Shown piece by piece: positions 1-10,974 of a DNA stretch of 64,000 bases. Both the position numbers and the translations under genes were made by a program. Position 1 is the first letter of the stretch. The number at the start of each line of letters is the position of its first letter. The stretch is from Dermanyssus gallinae (lineage: Eukaryota; Arthropoda; Arachnida; Mesostigmata; Dermanyssidae). A model generated the notes under the pieces. The model was given only the letters and a program-made list of their open reading frames with translations. It was not told the origin of the DNA and searched no databases. The stretch is from the NCBI GenBank assembly GCA_003439945.1, contig QVRM01002491.1:372001-436000 (forward strand), in the 5' to 3' direction.

Positions 1-945
1 CAATAAAACTCAAAATGTACTCGCTTCCGCGTGGTTTCAAAAGACGTTTACGACTACACATAACTTGTGATTTGCAGGCGTGTTACTATCAACAGGTGAA
101 ATATTGACAGTTTTGGAATAGTTGTTGATAATGAAAGCACTAAGTATTGCGTTGGTATGCTAAAGCTGACAACCTTAACTTAAATGGAGGCCTGCGCCAT
201 CAGGTCGGTGAGTCTTACGGCCAGCGCTGCCAGTTATAAAATATTGTATGCATTCTGGTTAACCTTCAGTCACCTTCAGGTCAGAATACAAGTTGAAATA
301 GTACTTTTACGTATCGTGAAACCGGAAAGTGATAGGCAATTACATGACATACCGTCGACATAATGCCAGGTCGGGCATTACGTTGACGGTATGTCGAAGT
401 CGTCAGTAAATATGATCGGCCAATTCGACTGACAGCTTATCAACAAGGCTTGTGGTTACGTTCTCGAAAATACACTTTGTTCAACAACCAGACTGGGCGA
501 CGTAAGCACAAGTCAGTAGGCCGCTGAATTCCTTGACAGGCAATACTTGGAGATCGCGATCGAGGAGGTCAGCTGGGCTGCAACTATATCAGGGTGGCAT
601 GATTTCCAATAGCCATGGGATGGGACGTGACGTCCCAAGAAGCGTGTAAGAAGTTTGACAAGCCGTCTGGTCGACGATATGTTTCCTCATCTTTTTTTCT
701 GGAAGATTTCGGGAATGCAAATTGCACATGCGTCACTGACAGCCTGCGTGGCTAGTGTGGGATTTACAGGTAGTTCAACAGGTTCTTAAAATGAGCGTTT
801 TAGAATTCGAATTTTGGCGCGCTTTCACCGCTATCGGAAACGGCAACTTTTCGACTGCTAGCAGTCAAAATGTGATGGTGATTGGCCGTTGCGATTTCGT
901 TTGATTGCTTTCCCGTGCAACGTATCAGTGTGATTTTGCAGAAAA
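1..945. other. Non-coding stretch, no gene seen
   Basis: No convincing reading frame, splice-bounded exon or transposon domain is visible before the mariner remnant that begins near 948. The only structure seen is the inverted repeat at 346-395. Part of the right end may be the 5' untranslated part or terminal repeat of the mariner, but no terminal repeat pair could be matched because the other mariner end is lost. Confidence 0.5.
346..395. repeat. Imperfect inverted repeat, 22-bp arms
   Basis: Arms at 346-367 and 374-395 are reverse complements with two mismatches around a 6-base loop. The sequence is not part of any recognised element. It could be a small hairpin or a remnant of a terminal repeat. 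Confidence 0.6.
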
Positions 946-947
946 AA

Positions 948-1668
948 GTGTTTCGAGTGGTTATCAAGCATTTTTATTTCAAACGTTTGAATGCGACCCA
1001 AGTGAAAACTGAGTTAGACGAGGTGTACGGTGACTACGCCATGTTTTGCCACTGTTCCCAACTGGATTGATGAGTTAAAAATAGGTCGCAGAGGCACCGA
1101 GGATGAAGTACGTTCAGGACGCCCAAAATCGGCAACTGTTGAGGAAAACGTGGAAAAAGTGCGGAAAATCGTTGCCGCAGATAAACGAGTGAACATTAGG
1201 GAGATAGCGGAGGCCTTGCGAATCAGTTTGAGTAGTGTGCATTTCATCCTGCACGAGAACTTGAAGATGAAAAAGCTCAGAGGAAAATGGGTGCCGCATT
1301 TACTCAACCAAGGCCAAAAAGAAGCGCGTGTTTCCGCTCCACAGCGAAATTTGACCAAGATGTCGAAAAATCCGTCGGATTTTTGGCGCAGGTTCGTGAC
1401 CGTCGATGAAAGCTGGGTCCATCACTAGACTTCCGAGTCACAAGAAGCATCTCGCCAATGGTGTGTACCTGGTGAAGGACCTCCGAAGAGGGTGCGGACA
1501 ACGGCATCGGCCGGAAAGATGATGGCTACGGTATTTTGGGACCAACGTGGAATAATTCTGGTCGACTACCTTGAGAGCGGTAAAACGATCACGGGAGAAT
1601 ATTATGCAAGACTGTTGGACTGCCTGAAGCAAGAACTCATCGTGAAACGGCTCGCTTTGCAGAAGAAG
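948..1668 (+). pseudogene. Mariner transposase, N-terminal and central part (interrupted)
   Basis: Transposase of the mariner family (DDE/D cut-and-paste enzyme), broken. The N-terminal helix-turn-helix region reads from about 948, with a frameshift near 1035. The second HTH region (VRKIVAADKRVNIREIAEAL) lies at about 1165-1225. The first catalytic aspartate is in VTVDESWVHH at about 1399-1425, directly followed by a TAG at 1426-1428 where the family usually has Tyr. The same frame then continues through ATVFWDQRGIILVDYL to 1668. There the reading is cut by the LTR retrotransposon at 1669 and resumes at 6323. It therefore carries at least one frameshift, one nonsense codon and one 4.6-kb insertion, and cannot be functional. 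The subfamily is not certain. Confidence 0.9.
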
Positions 1669-1957
1669 TGTAGTGTCCACCACCCTAATGACCGGACGAC
1701 GACCGATACGAGTTCGCTAGGCTCTCGCTCAAACAACACACGTCCTCTGCCTGGCTCACACAAACGACTAGTAACTCATTTATTCTCATGCCTCCTTATA
1801 TACTCACAGATTGCCCGCGCATTTAGTGACTTCCCGCGTCTTCGCTAGTAGGGTGGCGGCATCTTCTATTTAGCGCCATATAGTTAGCTTGCTTCAGCGT
1901 TGCCGCCAACAGACGATATATATACCCGCGCAGCTTAACGGACGCTGCTATCCTACA
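1669..1957 (-). repeat. 3' LTR of the Gypsy element
   Basis: Same length (289 bp) as the copy at 6034-6322, with about seven substitutions between them and no length change. It starts and ends with the short inverted repeat TGTAG/CTACA. Confidence 0.95.
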
Positions 1958-1969
1958 TTCTCCCCCCTT
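1958..1969 (-). other. Polypurine tract of the Gypsy element
   Basis: On the minus strand a purine run (AAGGGGGGAGAA) lies immediately before the 3' LTR. This is the position and composition of the plus-strand priming site of LTR retroelements. Confidence 0.8.
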
Positions 1970-4900
1970 CATCGGCTTGTTTCGAATTCGGTCCCATCTT
2001 CACCCACGAACTCCCGTAAACGGCTCAGTGTGCGTCTCATCCGCCGTGGACGCCCTTCACACGGCGCGCTGTTGTTTTCGTGTTGATCTTCTGGCGCCCC
2101 TCGTCTTTCTTCTTCAGGTCTCTGTTGTGCACCTTGATCCGGGCGTTGTAGATAGCTTGGCCTCTGCGCTGCCCTTGCTACCTGTGGTTGGCTGGCACGC
2201 GTCAACCGGTTTCTGTGCCATCTCCTACCGTCTTCCAACTCGTACATGTCTTCACCGACTTGTCTTTTAACTCTCGTCGGTGGTCCATACTTCTCCTCCC
2301 CCTTTGCAGCGACTGGTCTCCGCATTCTGACCCAGTCGCCGGGCGCGAACTTGGTTTCCACTGCCGCTCTCCTCCTGTCTGCGTACTCCTTTTGTTTGTT
2401 CTGTCTTGTCTCCACTCGCTCATCTTCATCATTCTGATTGTTGTTTCCTCGCCGGAGACCCGCGTCCAGTTTCGTCCTCATAGACCGTCCATGTAGTAAT
2501 TCAGCGGGAGATTTGCCTGTCATTACCTGTGCGGTTGCGTTGTATGCGCCGATCATCTCGTTCATTTGGGCGGCCGACCAGATTAAGCCGCCCAGTGTCC
2601 TATTGAATCTTTCCACCAACCCATTTGCTTGAGGGTGGTACACGGGTGCACGTATGTGTCGAACTCCGAATTCGGTCATGAAATCTTCGAACTCATAGCT
2701 CAGGAACTGGGGTACGTTGTCCGTTACTATGCTGGCCGGAATGCCTTCACGGTATATGAGCCGGTGTAGCAAGCCAATGATCCGACGAGCTGTTGTTTCT
2801 GCCATGAACTCTACCTCCGCCCACTTCGAGTACTAATCCATGACAACCACCGCGTATCGCGCTTCCGGTCCCAATGAGCTGTCTGGGCCTCGGATGTCGA
2901 CTGCTAGCCTTGTCCACGGCTGAGCTGGCCAGGGCGTCGTCCTCACGGGTGCTGTGGTAGCCACCGCTGTCTTGTCATGTAATGCGCACAACCGGCACTC
3001 TCGTACCGCTTCCTCTACCATTTTGTCCATTCCCGGCCACCAGAACGTGTTTCGTGGTCGATGTTTTGTCTTCACCATCCCCTGATGCGCATCCTCGTGG
3101 GCCATCTGGAACGCTCTCTTTCGAAGTTGCTGCGGCAGAACTACTTTACCTCCTCTCATTAGTACGCCCTGCGTTTCGGATAGTCCATGAACAACGGAGG
3201 CCCAGCGCCCGGCTTGCGCCAGTCGAGGCCGTTTTAACCTAAGCCATCTTCTCACGCTCTGAATGTTCGGGTCAGCTAAAGAACAACTTACAACCTCCTC
3301 CCACTGTATTGGCCTTAACCTTTCTTCTAGTGTTGCTACTATCATTTCCTGCCCATCACACGCTTCAAAAATGTCTTCTGTCGGCAGTCGAGAGAGCATG
3401 TCGGGTACATTATTTGTTATACCGCTTCTAAATGTTACCTCAAATGAGTAGTTTCTCAGCCTTTCTACCCACCGACCTATCCTCATTGGCGCTCGTCCCC
3501 CCCCCCCTTGTAGCCAAGTAGTGCCATCAGCGCCTGATGGTCTGTCCGTAACGTAAACCTTCTTCCCCACAGGAACGTGTGCCACCGTTCGATCGCAAAC
3601 ACGCTCGCCAATGCCTCCCTCTCTCCCGTGGAGTATCTTTGCTGTGTAGGTGTTAGTGAGCACGATGCATACGCTATTGGCCGCTCTTCCCCGTCCTGCT
3701 CTTGCAGTAGCGCTGCTCCTAATCCGTGCGCTGACGCGTCCGTCGCCACTATCGTGAGTGCTGTTGGATCGAAAATGGCTAAAGGTGCCGCGCTACTATA
3801 CTTGCTTTCAGTTTCTCGAATGCCTGTTGTTGCTCTGGCCCCCATTTGAATAGCACGTTCTTTTTTTAACAATCTGCGTATTGGCTCGGATATATCCGAA
3901 AATGTCGGCACGCACCGCATATAAAAACTTGTCACCCCTAAGACCGACTTAACCTGCGTTACGTTAGTTGGAACCGCTAACTCTTTAATGGCTTTCAGGT
4001 TATCTACACTAGGTCGTACCCCGTGCTCGTTAATGGTAAACCCGACAAAGTTAATCTTCTTGGTTCCCAAAACACACTTTTCATTCAGCGTCATTCCTGA
4101 TTCTTGGATTCGTTGTAGCACCATGCGTAACCTTACATTATGCTCCTCTTGGGACGTTCCAAATTCTGAAATATCATCTAAATATATGACCACTCCCTTT
4201 AGTCCTTGTAGCAGGTTTTTCATTAATCGTTGGAAAGCCGCAGGTGCCGACGCCAACCCGAAGCAAACCCTTTTATATCGAAACAATCTCCACGGGGTTA
4301 CAAACGTAGTGAGGTCTCGTGACCTTTCATCCAGTTCAACCTGGTGATATGCCGAGAGCGCGTCTAGCTTTGAAAACCACCTGGCCCCGTGTAGCTCTAC
4401 CAACAGGTCGTCCAGATGCGGTAGAGGGAAAACATCAGGCACTATCGCTTGATTTACCTTTCTTAGATCCACGCACAATCTAACTCTACCGTCCCGTTTC
4501 GCTGCTACTACCATGCCCGATACCCACTCGGAAGCCTGAACTGGCTCAATAACATCGTTCTCCAATTGTTTATCTAATTCGGCTTTCACCGCCGTTACTA
4601 GAGTGAGCGGTAACCTCCTCAACTTGTGCTGAACCGGCCTAACATTCTCCTTAAGTCGCACTCTGTGCTGCACGGCTTTAACCAGACCTAGCGTCCCCGA
4701 AAACAGTTCCCGAAACTCGTTCTCTATTTGAATCGTTTTAACTTCTGCCACCGAGCACGATCGCGCCGCACAATCCATTATCATACCTAGTTTAGCTAGC
4801 GTATCGCGTCCTAGCACCGACCTACCATTAGCTACGACGAATAAATCGCATTCAACCTCCCGACTGCCCAGTTTGAGGTGGCATCTAGCCATTCCCAGCG

Positions 4901-5090
4901 TTGGTATCCTTTCCTGATTGTATGCGCGTAGTATTGCGTTCGTGGGCCTAACTTGCTCTCCCCGGTCTGCCAAGTGCTCCCTATTAATAATAGATACGGC
5001 TGCCCCCGTGTCTATCAAAAAGGTTACAAAATTACCGTCTACTGCAACACTACTAGCAAACTCCGGACAATAAAGAGACAGTGAGTACAC
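1969..5090 (-). pseudogene. pol: Gypsy pol: protease, reverse transcriptase, RNase H, integrase
   Basis: Polyprotein of the LTR element. The protease active site DTGA is at residues 27-30 of the first frame (5090-3483). The reverse transcriptase follows, with VRLCVDLRKVNQ, FSKLDALSAYHQVEL and the catalytic YLDD. RNase H is marked by IVATDASAHGLGAALL and RTDHQAL. The frame breaks inside a run of eleven G (plus-strand C at 3497-3507) and resumes as RAPMRIGRWVERL. The integrase has the His/Cys zinc-binding region (HEDAHQG to CRLC), then DIRGP, TDN and NGLVERF, which supply the D, D and E. A TAG at 2835-2833 interrupts integrase in VVMD-stop-YSKWAEV. A basic, Pro/Gln/Arg-rich tail ends at 1969. 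The first frame has no ATG at its start, so pol was probably made with gag by frameshifting. Inactive as written. Confidence 0.93.
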
Positions 5091-5105
5091 AGCTGTCGGT
5101 TTACT

Positions 5106-5988
5106 TCATACCTCAATTCCGGCCTCCTCTAAGCGTTCGCCGTTGGTTCGACGATCCCAGCGTGGCTGCTCCTCCACGCCGATCGCCTGTACATCCTGCC
5201 TCGCCTGACCTGCCGCGTTCCTACACTTCCGTCTGAAGTGGCCAAACTTCCCACACTTTCGGCACCTGACTCGTCTTGCCGGGCACAATTCCGCCCCGTA
5301 TTCGTGACTGTCCCAGCCGCACGCATGGCATCCACCGGCTCCGTACTCTTGCCTTGCCGCCGGCCTTGGTCTGCTTCGTTCCGCAGGCCTTCCCGCACCG
5401 CGTTCACTTGCTCGTGTGATCCTGTGAATCTCTTGGCTTCTATGATGCACCTCTCCACATGCAGCGCAACCGCCAGGGCCTGTTCGACCGGCAGGTCCTC
5501 TTCCAGGAGGAGCTTTTCTCTCACCTGTGGCATCGTCGCTACCAGAATGAGCTGGCTTCTCAACGCCCGGCCCCGACATCGAACTCGCACCCCACCAGTA
5601 GTCGTCGCAGTGCCGCGATGTACTCCACCAACCGCTCTCCGCTGCGTTGTCGTCGTCGGAAGAATTCATCGCGGGAGACGGCCACTCCCTTATGTTCCTT
5701 GAACATTTCAGTTAGCTTCGCCACCATCCTGGCGTACTCGGTTAGTGGGACCTCGCCATCCTTCTCCGGCTCCGTTGCCTGATCCGCCATAGCACGATAT
5801 TGTGCTTGGCCCTCGAGCCCGAGGCAGTGTAGTAAGATTGCACATTTCTTCGCGTCGGTCAACTTGGCTACGCCGACCGAGGTGGCTTCTAGATAAACCT
5901 CAAATGCTTGATGCCACTCCGTCCGCGGTGTTGTTGGTCGGCCCATGGCTGGCAGGAACGTAGCTGGGGGTGGCAGACCTGTGGCCAT
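5106..5988 (-). pseudogene. gag: Gypsy gag, nucleocapsid with two zinc knuckles
   Basis: Structural protein of the retroelement particle. The likely start is the ATG at 5988 (MATGLPPPATFL), the first after the LTR. Capsid-like sequence (WHQAFEVYLEATSVG, KKCAILLHCLGLEGQAQY) runs in one frame to about 5575, continues in a second frame (RSQLILVATMPQVREKLLLE) to roughly 5430, and in a third frame to the stop at 5106. The third frame holds two zinc knuckles: a Cys-x2-Cys-x4-His-x6-Cys and a regular Cys-x2-Cys-x4-His-x4-Cys (CRKCGKFGHFRRKC). Two frame changes in one gag indicate decay or assembly indels. It lies just upstream of pol and in a different frame from it. Confidence 0.85.
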
Positions 5989-6015
5989 TGTTGCGGTGGC
6001 TTTTTCCTTCCAGAT

Positions 6016-6031
6016 CCTGTCGACTGCGCCA
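6016..6031 (-). other. Primer-binding site of the Gypsy element
   Basis: Two bases after the 5' LTR the minus strand reads TGGCGCAGTCGACAGG. The leading TGG complements a tRNA CCA end, and the rest would pair with a tRNA ending in CGACTGCGCCA, which suggests a serine tRNA. The tRNA identity is inferred from memory of similar insect elements. Confidence 0.75.
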
Positions 6032-6033
6032 GT

Positions 6034-6322
6034 TGTAGTGTCCACCACCCTAACGACCGGACGACGACCAATACGAGTTCGCTAGGCTCTCGCTCAAACA
6101 ACACACGTCCTCTGCCTGGCTCACACAAACGACTACTAACTCAATTATTCTCATGCCTCCTTATATACTCACAGATTGCCCGCGCATTTAGTGACTTCCC
6201 GCGTCTTCGCTAGTAGGGTGGCGGCATCTTCTATTTAGCGCCATATAGTTAGCTTGCTTCAGCGTTGCCGCCAACAGACGATATATATACCCAAGCAGCT
6301 TAACGGACGCTCCTATCCTACA
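6034..6322 (-). repeat. 5' LTR of the Gypsy element
   Basis: 289-bp direct copy of 1669-1957. It is followed at 6323-6327 by the AGAAG target duplication and then by the second half of the mariner transposase. Confidence 0.95.
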
Positions 6323-6425
6323 AGAAGGTTGCCCTGTTTCACCAGGACAATGCTCCTGCACACAAGTCGCGGCAAGCATCGGCAAAACTGGCCCAATTGA
6401 GGTTCGAACTTATTGAACAACCTTC
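6323..6425 (+). pseudogene. Mariner transposase, C-terminal part after the LTR element
   Basis: Continuation of the pseudogene at 948-1668. It reads VALFHQDNAPAHKSRQASAK, supplying the second catalytic aspartate, then LRFELIEQP, and loses similarity near 6421, before the third aspartate motif. An R1-like LINE fragment on the other strand begins within about 20 bases, so the mariner 3' part was replaced or deleted by that event. Confidence 0.88.
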
Positions 6426-6439
6426 CTTGCAAGGGTTTG

Positions 6440-7455
6440 AGGGTTCGGCTGCACTTCCCCTACCACCTCTTACGGCGTCTCGTCTCGATCGCTCTTCCAA
6501 GGCTGCCGCGTGAACCTTTCCCGTCTAGCGGTCTCATTGGCTGTCTTGAGCGTCAAAATGGCGTCGAACAGGTCCGTCGCCTCCTTCCAGGATTCCGTCG
6601 AGGTCATCATATAGCTAACCACTTTTTTGATGGGGCGGCCCCCTACGACCGTGGAGCCCGTGCACCTTGCGTCCCGAAGAGACTCGCGGTGTAGGACAGT
6701 GTGTTCCACGCCGTCCACCAATGATTCGGCAACCGAAGCTAGTAACCGTCGGTTCCCTCCTGAAATACTCCGAATCCTTGGCATTCTCCGTGCCAAGTTT
6801 AAGACGCTTCGCTGGGCTATTGGTGTGACATGCGTTACATGTGCCGCTCCGGTTAACCCCATGTTGAGGCTTACCCCAAGGTGCTTTGCCTCTTGTCGAA
6901 TTTCCATTGGGAGGACTGCCACTATCATGCGGGCTCCCTCTTTTCCGGGCTGCCAGATACAGCGCCTCGGTCTTATAGGGTGCAAGCGTCAGATGATTGC
7001 GGTCCATCCATTCCGTCATCATCGATAAAACTTTGTTGGCTGTCTCCTGTAGGGCCGCTTCGGTCCGCGTCGGGACCATCAGCGCCAGGTCATCCGCGTG
7101 GGCTAACAAGTTGTTGATATCCACACCTGTTTTCTTGCCCATCCACGTAGGAACGGTACGTAGGAATTGTCTTTCTCATCAGCGCGTGTATAACTACCTT
7201 CCAGTTTATCAGTTTAACATCCGAGAGCACGATGTTCTTCCTTTTTGGGGTCTCTGCGGTCTTACGGCCTGCTCGTTCCAGGAAAGGACGGGCCCGTCGC
7301 ATGCCGCACTGAGCATGGCAGAGAGTTGATTCTCGTTTACTTGGCTTTCCATAAGCCTCATCTAATCCAGCCCTCAGGATCGTTATTCCACCCATTCGCA
7401 TTTACCAGCGCTTCCTCGTGTATATCGTGGGTGGCTTGGGTATCTGGGGCTTAAA
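6440..7455 (-). pseudogene. R1-like LINE fragment: reverse transcriptase and following region
   Basis: Non-LTR reverse transcriptase remnant. One frame (7142 downwards) gives LLAHADDLALMVPTR, the active-site motif with His for the usual Tyr, followed by WMDRNHLTLAPYKTEALYL, typical of R1-type elements. Near 6955 the reading moves to another frame with KHLGVSLNMGLT and a Arg/Ser-rich stretch continuing to 6470. Upstream pieces lie between 7401 and 7142. It is truncated at both ends, with no 28S rDNA beside it and no poly(A) tail visible. Confidence 0.8.
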
Positions 7456-8231
7456 ACACATGTATCTATGATCACTCATAGCTTCCACCTCTTCGGTGAC
7501 GCGCCAATTTCTTCATTATAAGAAATACCGATTCGCTGACCAGCGTTAGGTCTATAAAAGCTTTGTTTAAAACAATTAATTTGTTTAAAACTATATGATT
7601 TGTTTATATAAACTATAAACTTATTCACAGGTTATTTACAGAACACACGAGGGGGAATTCTTTTGGGCATTCTTCTTATCTAGTTTTGACTGTTAAGACT
7701 CGCAGTGTCTATGTCGACAGCACATCTCTGGCCGCGTTGTGAACTTTGTGAATACATCAGCTGAAGAAATCTTCAACTGTATTAAGTATTCACAATCAGT
7801 ATTTATTTCACCATACAATTGGTTGACGGTGGATTCATGTTTCATAATGTGGCAGTACGGTTTTACATTATGCGTTTAGCTTTGGATGGTAAGGACGTTC
7901 CGCACGCGTTACAGAAGCTACAAAATATCTTTCAACATTAAAACAGTTCGGCTTTATATATGTACTATATTTTTATAAAACTAATTATACTAGGGGCCCA
8001 AAAAGTGCATTGAGAACTATCGTCAGTGTTGCATTGCATGCACAATTTTTGGAAGGATTGTAGTCAAACACGTAACCAAGTATATGACCGCGAATAATCT
8101 TTGATACTTTGCAACACGGATCAACACGGTCAAGTACCTATTGTAGGCTGACGAACTTAAAATATACGCTCCCTTGGACTCTCCCTCAGCGCATATTGTA
8201 GCAGACTGTCGACGGCATCTGCCGCTGGGGT
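7456..8231. other. Non-coding stretch, no gene seen
   Basis: AT-rich sequence between two LINE fragments. No frame, RNA gene or repeat was recognised. Confidence 0.5.
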
Positions 8232-8905
8232 ATGGACAATGTGATGGAGCTCTCCGTTTCGAAATGCCTCGTTTTGAAACATGGCTTCTTCGATCTGGAG
8301 TATCAGCTCAACGGGACAGCATTGCCCACCGCAAATGTTGTACGAGACCTTGGTGTATTAATATCAACGTACCGTACATTTTCTGCACATTTAGGAGACC
8401 TAGTGAAATCAACATCTATACTTGTGAACTTGCTGTTCCGTTGCTTTATCATCACGGACCCAAATGTGTATATTCGCCTGTATAAAGCAATTGTGCTATT
8501 CAGAAGTTTATATTGCTCCGTCGTCTGGAGCCCATACTTGTGTAAACACATAGGCATAATTGAAGGTGTTCAGAGAAGATTCCTAAAAAAACTTTGTAGA
8601 AGATGTGATATCGAGCCGAATCCTGTACCTTCCGTCGCTATCGAGTTTACTGAAGAACAGCGACCCGCGAGCACTATCGCAACTTGCAAGTGCTGATATT
8701 ATCGACCGTGTCTTTGATGTGACAATGAACACTTGCAAAGCCAAATAATGTTTTTACCAAAAGGTATTGCAAGACTTGAAACAGTCAATAATATGTTTGC
8801 CTGGCGTGTAGCCAGAGAATCGCACAACACGGTGGCTCCGTGGGCGTCATCGCCTACCAGCCTCCTTCCACCATTTATTCGGTAAATAAAGGCGATTTCT
8901 ATTCT
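8232..8905 (+). pseudogene. CR1/jockey-like LINE, C-terminal end and 3' terminus
   Basis: The frame at 8232-8696 encodes the part of a reverse transcriptase that follows the active site: SVSKCLVLKHGF, VVRDLGVLIS, LLFRCFIITDPN and LYCSVVWSPYL, then VQRRFLKKLC. The same order of motifs is seen in the larger element at 36.3-36.8 kb, so they share a clade. After the coding end, an AATAAA at 8885-8890 is followed by ATTCT-type short repeats, a simple tandem 3' tail as in CR1-like elements. The copy is strongly 5' truncated. Confidence 0.82.
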
Positions 8906-9907
8906 ATTTTATAATAGTGATACCTGTGCCAAGTTCTTCGGCTGATTAGCGATTTATTTGCATGGCTCTATTTCATCTGTGAACATAGGCCATCAGTATA
9001 GTTATCAGCTGCCAATTTGAATTTTCTATCCGCTCATAGGCTCGGCATAGAATCTACGCTGTAAGCGATTCATTTTTAAGTGGGTAGGTCTTTAATACGT
9101 GACTGTGATGCTACCTTCAACTGAAAGCAATGTAATAACTATCATGCCTTAATAACCTAAACATACCAATGACGTTAGTGACGGTCCAGAATAGTGTTTA
9201 GGCTGACTTCGACGCAGACGTACAACCCAGCCGTTTAGGCCAGCACGTCCTTCGGGAAGTAACGCTTACAAACGGCATTTGTTTAAAAGTCAAAGATCAT
9301 AAAAGCAACAACGACTATATCAACAGTCCCATCTCACTAAGAATCCCAGCCTCAGCGTAGAAAAGAAGAAGCAGCTACTTAGCCGTCACCGGTGGCCGGC
9401 TTCTGGGCTGAACAACGCGACATATTCGTGATAATATTAGAAGAAGTGTAATGCCTAGGTGTGTGTTTATTATCTATAAAAACTTTCATTAGAGCATTCG
9501 GGACAGAGGCAGGTACGCTTTAAGCCTTATACCCGCTCCTATTCTATACTAAAAAAAAGTTCCCTGCATTAGTATTAAATAGTATAAAACGAGTATCGGC
9601 TCATGGAGCGCAGTAGAAATCTTAATGTAAAACATGATATGGTAAATACATAACCAAGTATCAGACGACGGTCAACGGAAAACAAGCTCGACGAAACATA
9701 ATCGCCGACACAACGTTCCCGTTATTTTAATCATCAGTCTTCAGGCTTTAAAAAATCGCATGCAGAACCTATTCTGGAATGCAGGAGCAATACGTAAATA
9801 CCGGGTGGTTGCCACGGTGTATACACCAAGATGCGCTGTGAGAGAAAGAACCTGAATATCAAAGAAGCCCGTAAGAAAAGTTTGTACAAGAGCAAAAGAC
9901 ACACAAG
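8906..9907. other. Non-coding stretch, no gene seen
   Basis: No recognisable gene or transposon motif; moderately AT-rich. It ends at the perfect hairpin. Confidence 0.5.
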
Positions 9908-9978
9908 AGCTTCATGACTCCTTGTAGGTCTCCAAATATTTAAAGAATATTTGGAGACCTACAAGGAGTCATGAAGCT
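9908..9978. repeat. Perfect hairpin, 33-bp arms, 5-base loop
   Basis: Bases 9908-9940 are the exact reverse complement of 9946-9978 around the loop TAAAG. The arms are not AT-only; they contain mixed sequence such as GGTCTCC. No terminal-repeat or target-duplication pattern is apparent, so it is not obviously a MITE. Confidence 0.9.
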
Positions 9979-10226
9979 TTTTTACAGGAGGCCAGGAACA
10001 AAATGCATAATGCACACCCTTTGGTTTGGGCAGTGTGGGACTCTCAAGCCCACTAAAAACCAAGATCATGAAGCCTAATACACCAAATGCAAGCTCGCTC
10101 TTAGGAGCAGTATGGCATACCAAATGGTGCCAGCCGCTAGCGGTTCTGGTTCTTACTGGAACGATATCGTTGCACCTGATACTGAGGGAAAGGACGGCGG
10201 GGACTAAGGGAGATAGCAACACCATT

Positions 10227-10310
10227 AGAGATCTGCAGAAAGAACAAACAATAAACGCTTAATGAATCGAGATCTGCAGGAAGAACAAATAATAAACGCT
10301 TAATGAATCG
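10227..10310. repeat. Tandem duplication of about 41 bp
   Basis: Two adjacent copies starting GAGATCTGCAG and ending CTTAATGAATC, with two base differences. A local duplication with no recognised function. Confidence 0.85.
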
Positions 10311-10963
10311 ATAATTAGAAACAACTTCCTTACGGCCGCCGATAAATTTGCTTTCTTGTTTGACCTATGATAGCGCAGTGCTAAAAAAGTTCCGCCGATC
10401 TACTGGCGAGTGTTTTCTCTTACCTGTGCAACAAGTCTACTTCATTTGGAATTTAGCAGAGTCATAGCGAAATCAACATCGCCTATTTAGTTTCGACATG
10501 ACAGTGGATTTATATGTGAAAGAAGTCAATCTTGTGACGCAAACCGAGGCGTATACAATATTCTTCTGTATAAATACATTTTTGTATCCGAAAATAATAC
10601 ATTGACTCGAAAAGCTAGCTCGAAAGACAAGACAGAACGTGACTACAAATTTAATTAAGTGCATTTTGCTTCGATCGTTTCCTTACTGAATGTTTTACTC
10701 TTCGCCAATCTGAAGAAGTCATACTTCTTGCGTATTCACTACGTAGCAGTAACACAGATGAAGCTCGGAGCGTGGCGAATGGTTCGTAGTTTGCAGCAAT
10801 TATAACTACTTTAGACAGATAACACGGCAGAATCCAATAATTCAATGTATTTAACGTGAATGCGCTCACAAGCTGTGTACATTGCTTCCACCGGCGGTGT
10901 TGGCCAGTGACATTTGTGCACGCACGCCTTATCTTAGCTGACATAAAACTAATAATCAAACAT
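10311..10963. other. Region downstream of the DDX18 gene, no gene seen
   Basis: Non-coding sequence beyond the DDX18 3' end. It may contain the end of its 3' untranslated region if the poly(A) signal beside the stop is not the one used. Confidence 0.5.
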
Positions 10964-10969
10964 TTTATT
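10964..10969 (-). terminator. Candidate poly(A) signal of DDX18
   Basis: AATAAA on the minus strand, six bases after the TAG stop at 10977-10975. The spacing is unusually short, so this may be used or may be chance. Confidence 0.5.
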
Positions 10970-10974
10970 TGTTG

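Larger units (their letters stand above)
1669..6322 (-). mobile_element. Complete Ty3/Gypsy LTR retrotransposon inserted in a mariner
   Basis: A 4654-bp element on the minus strand bounded by two 289-bp LTRs that begin TGTAG and end CTACA. It is flanked by the 5-bp direct repeat AGAAG (1664-1668 and 6323-6327), the footprint expected of integrase-mediated insertion. Order in transcription sense: 5' LTR (6322-6034), primer-binding site, gag, protease, reverse transcriptase, RNase H, integrase, polypurine tract, 3' LTR (1957-1669). RT-RNase H before integrase is the Ty3/Gypsy order. No env-like frame is seen between integrase and the 3' LTR. The LTRs differ at about seven positions by eye, so the insertion is not brand new, and gag and pol both carry disabling changes. 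Confidence 0.95.

Noticed and set aside
9959..10262. Overlapping 78-88 codon frames on both strands
   Set aside because: They run out of the hairpin arm, lack domains, and show only weak resemblance to sequence near 26640. I could not establish a LINE origin.
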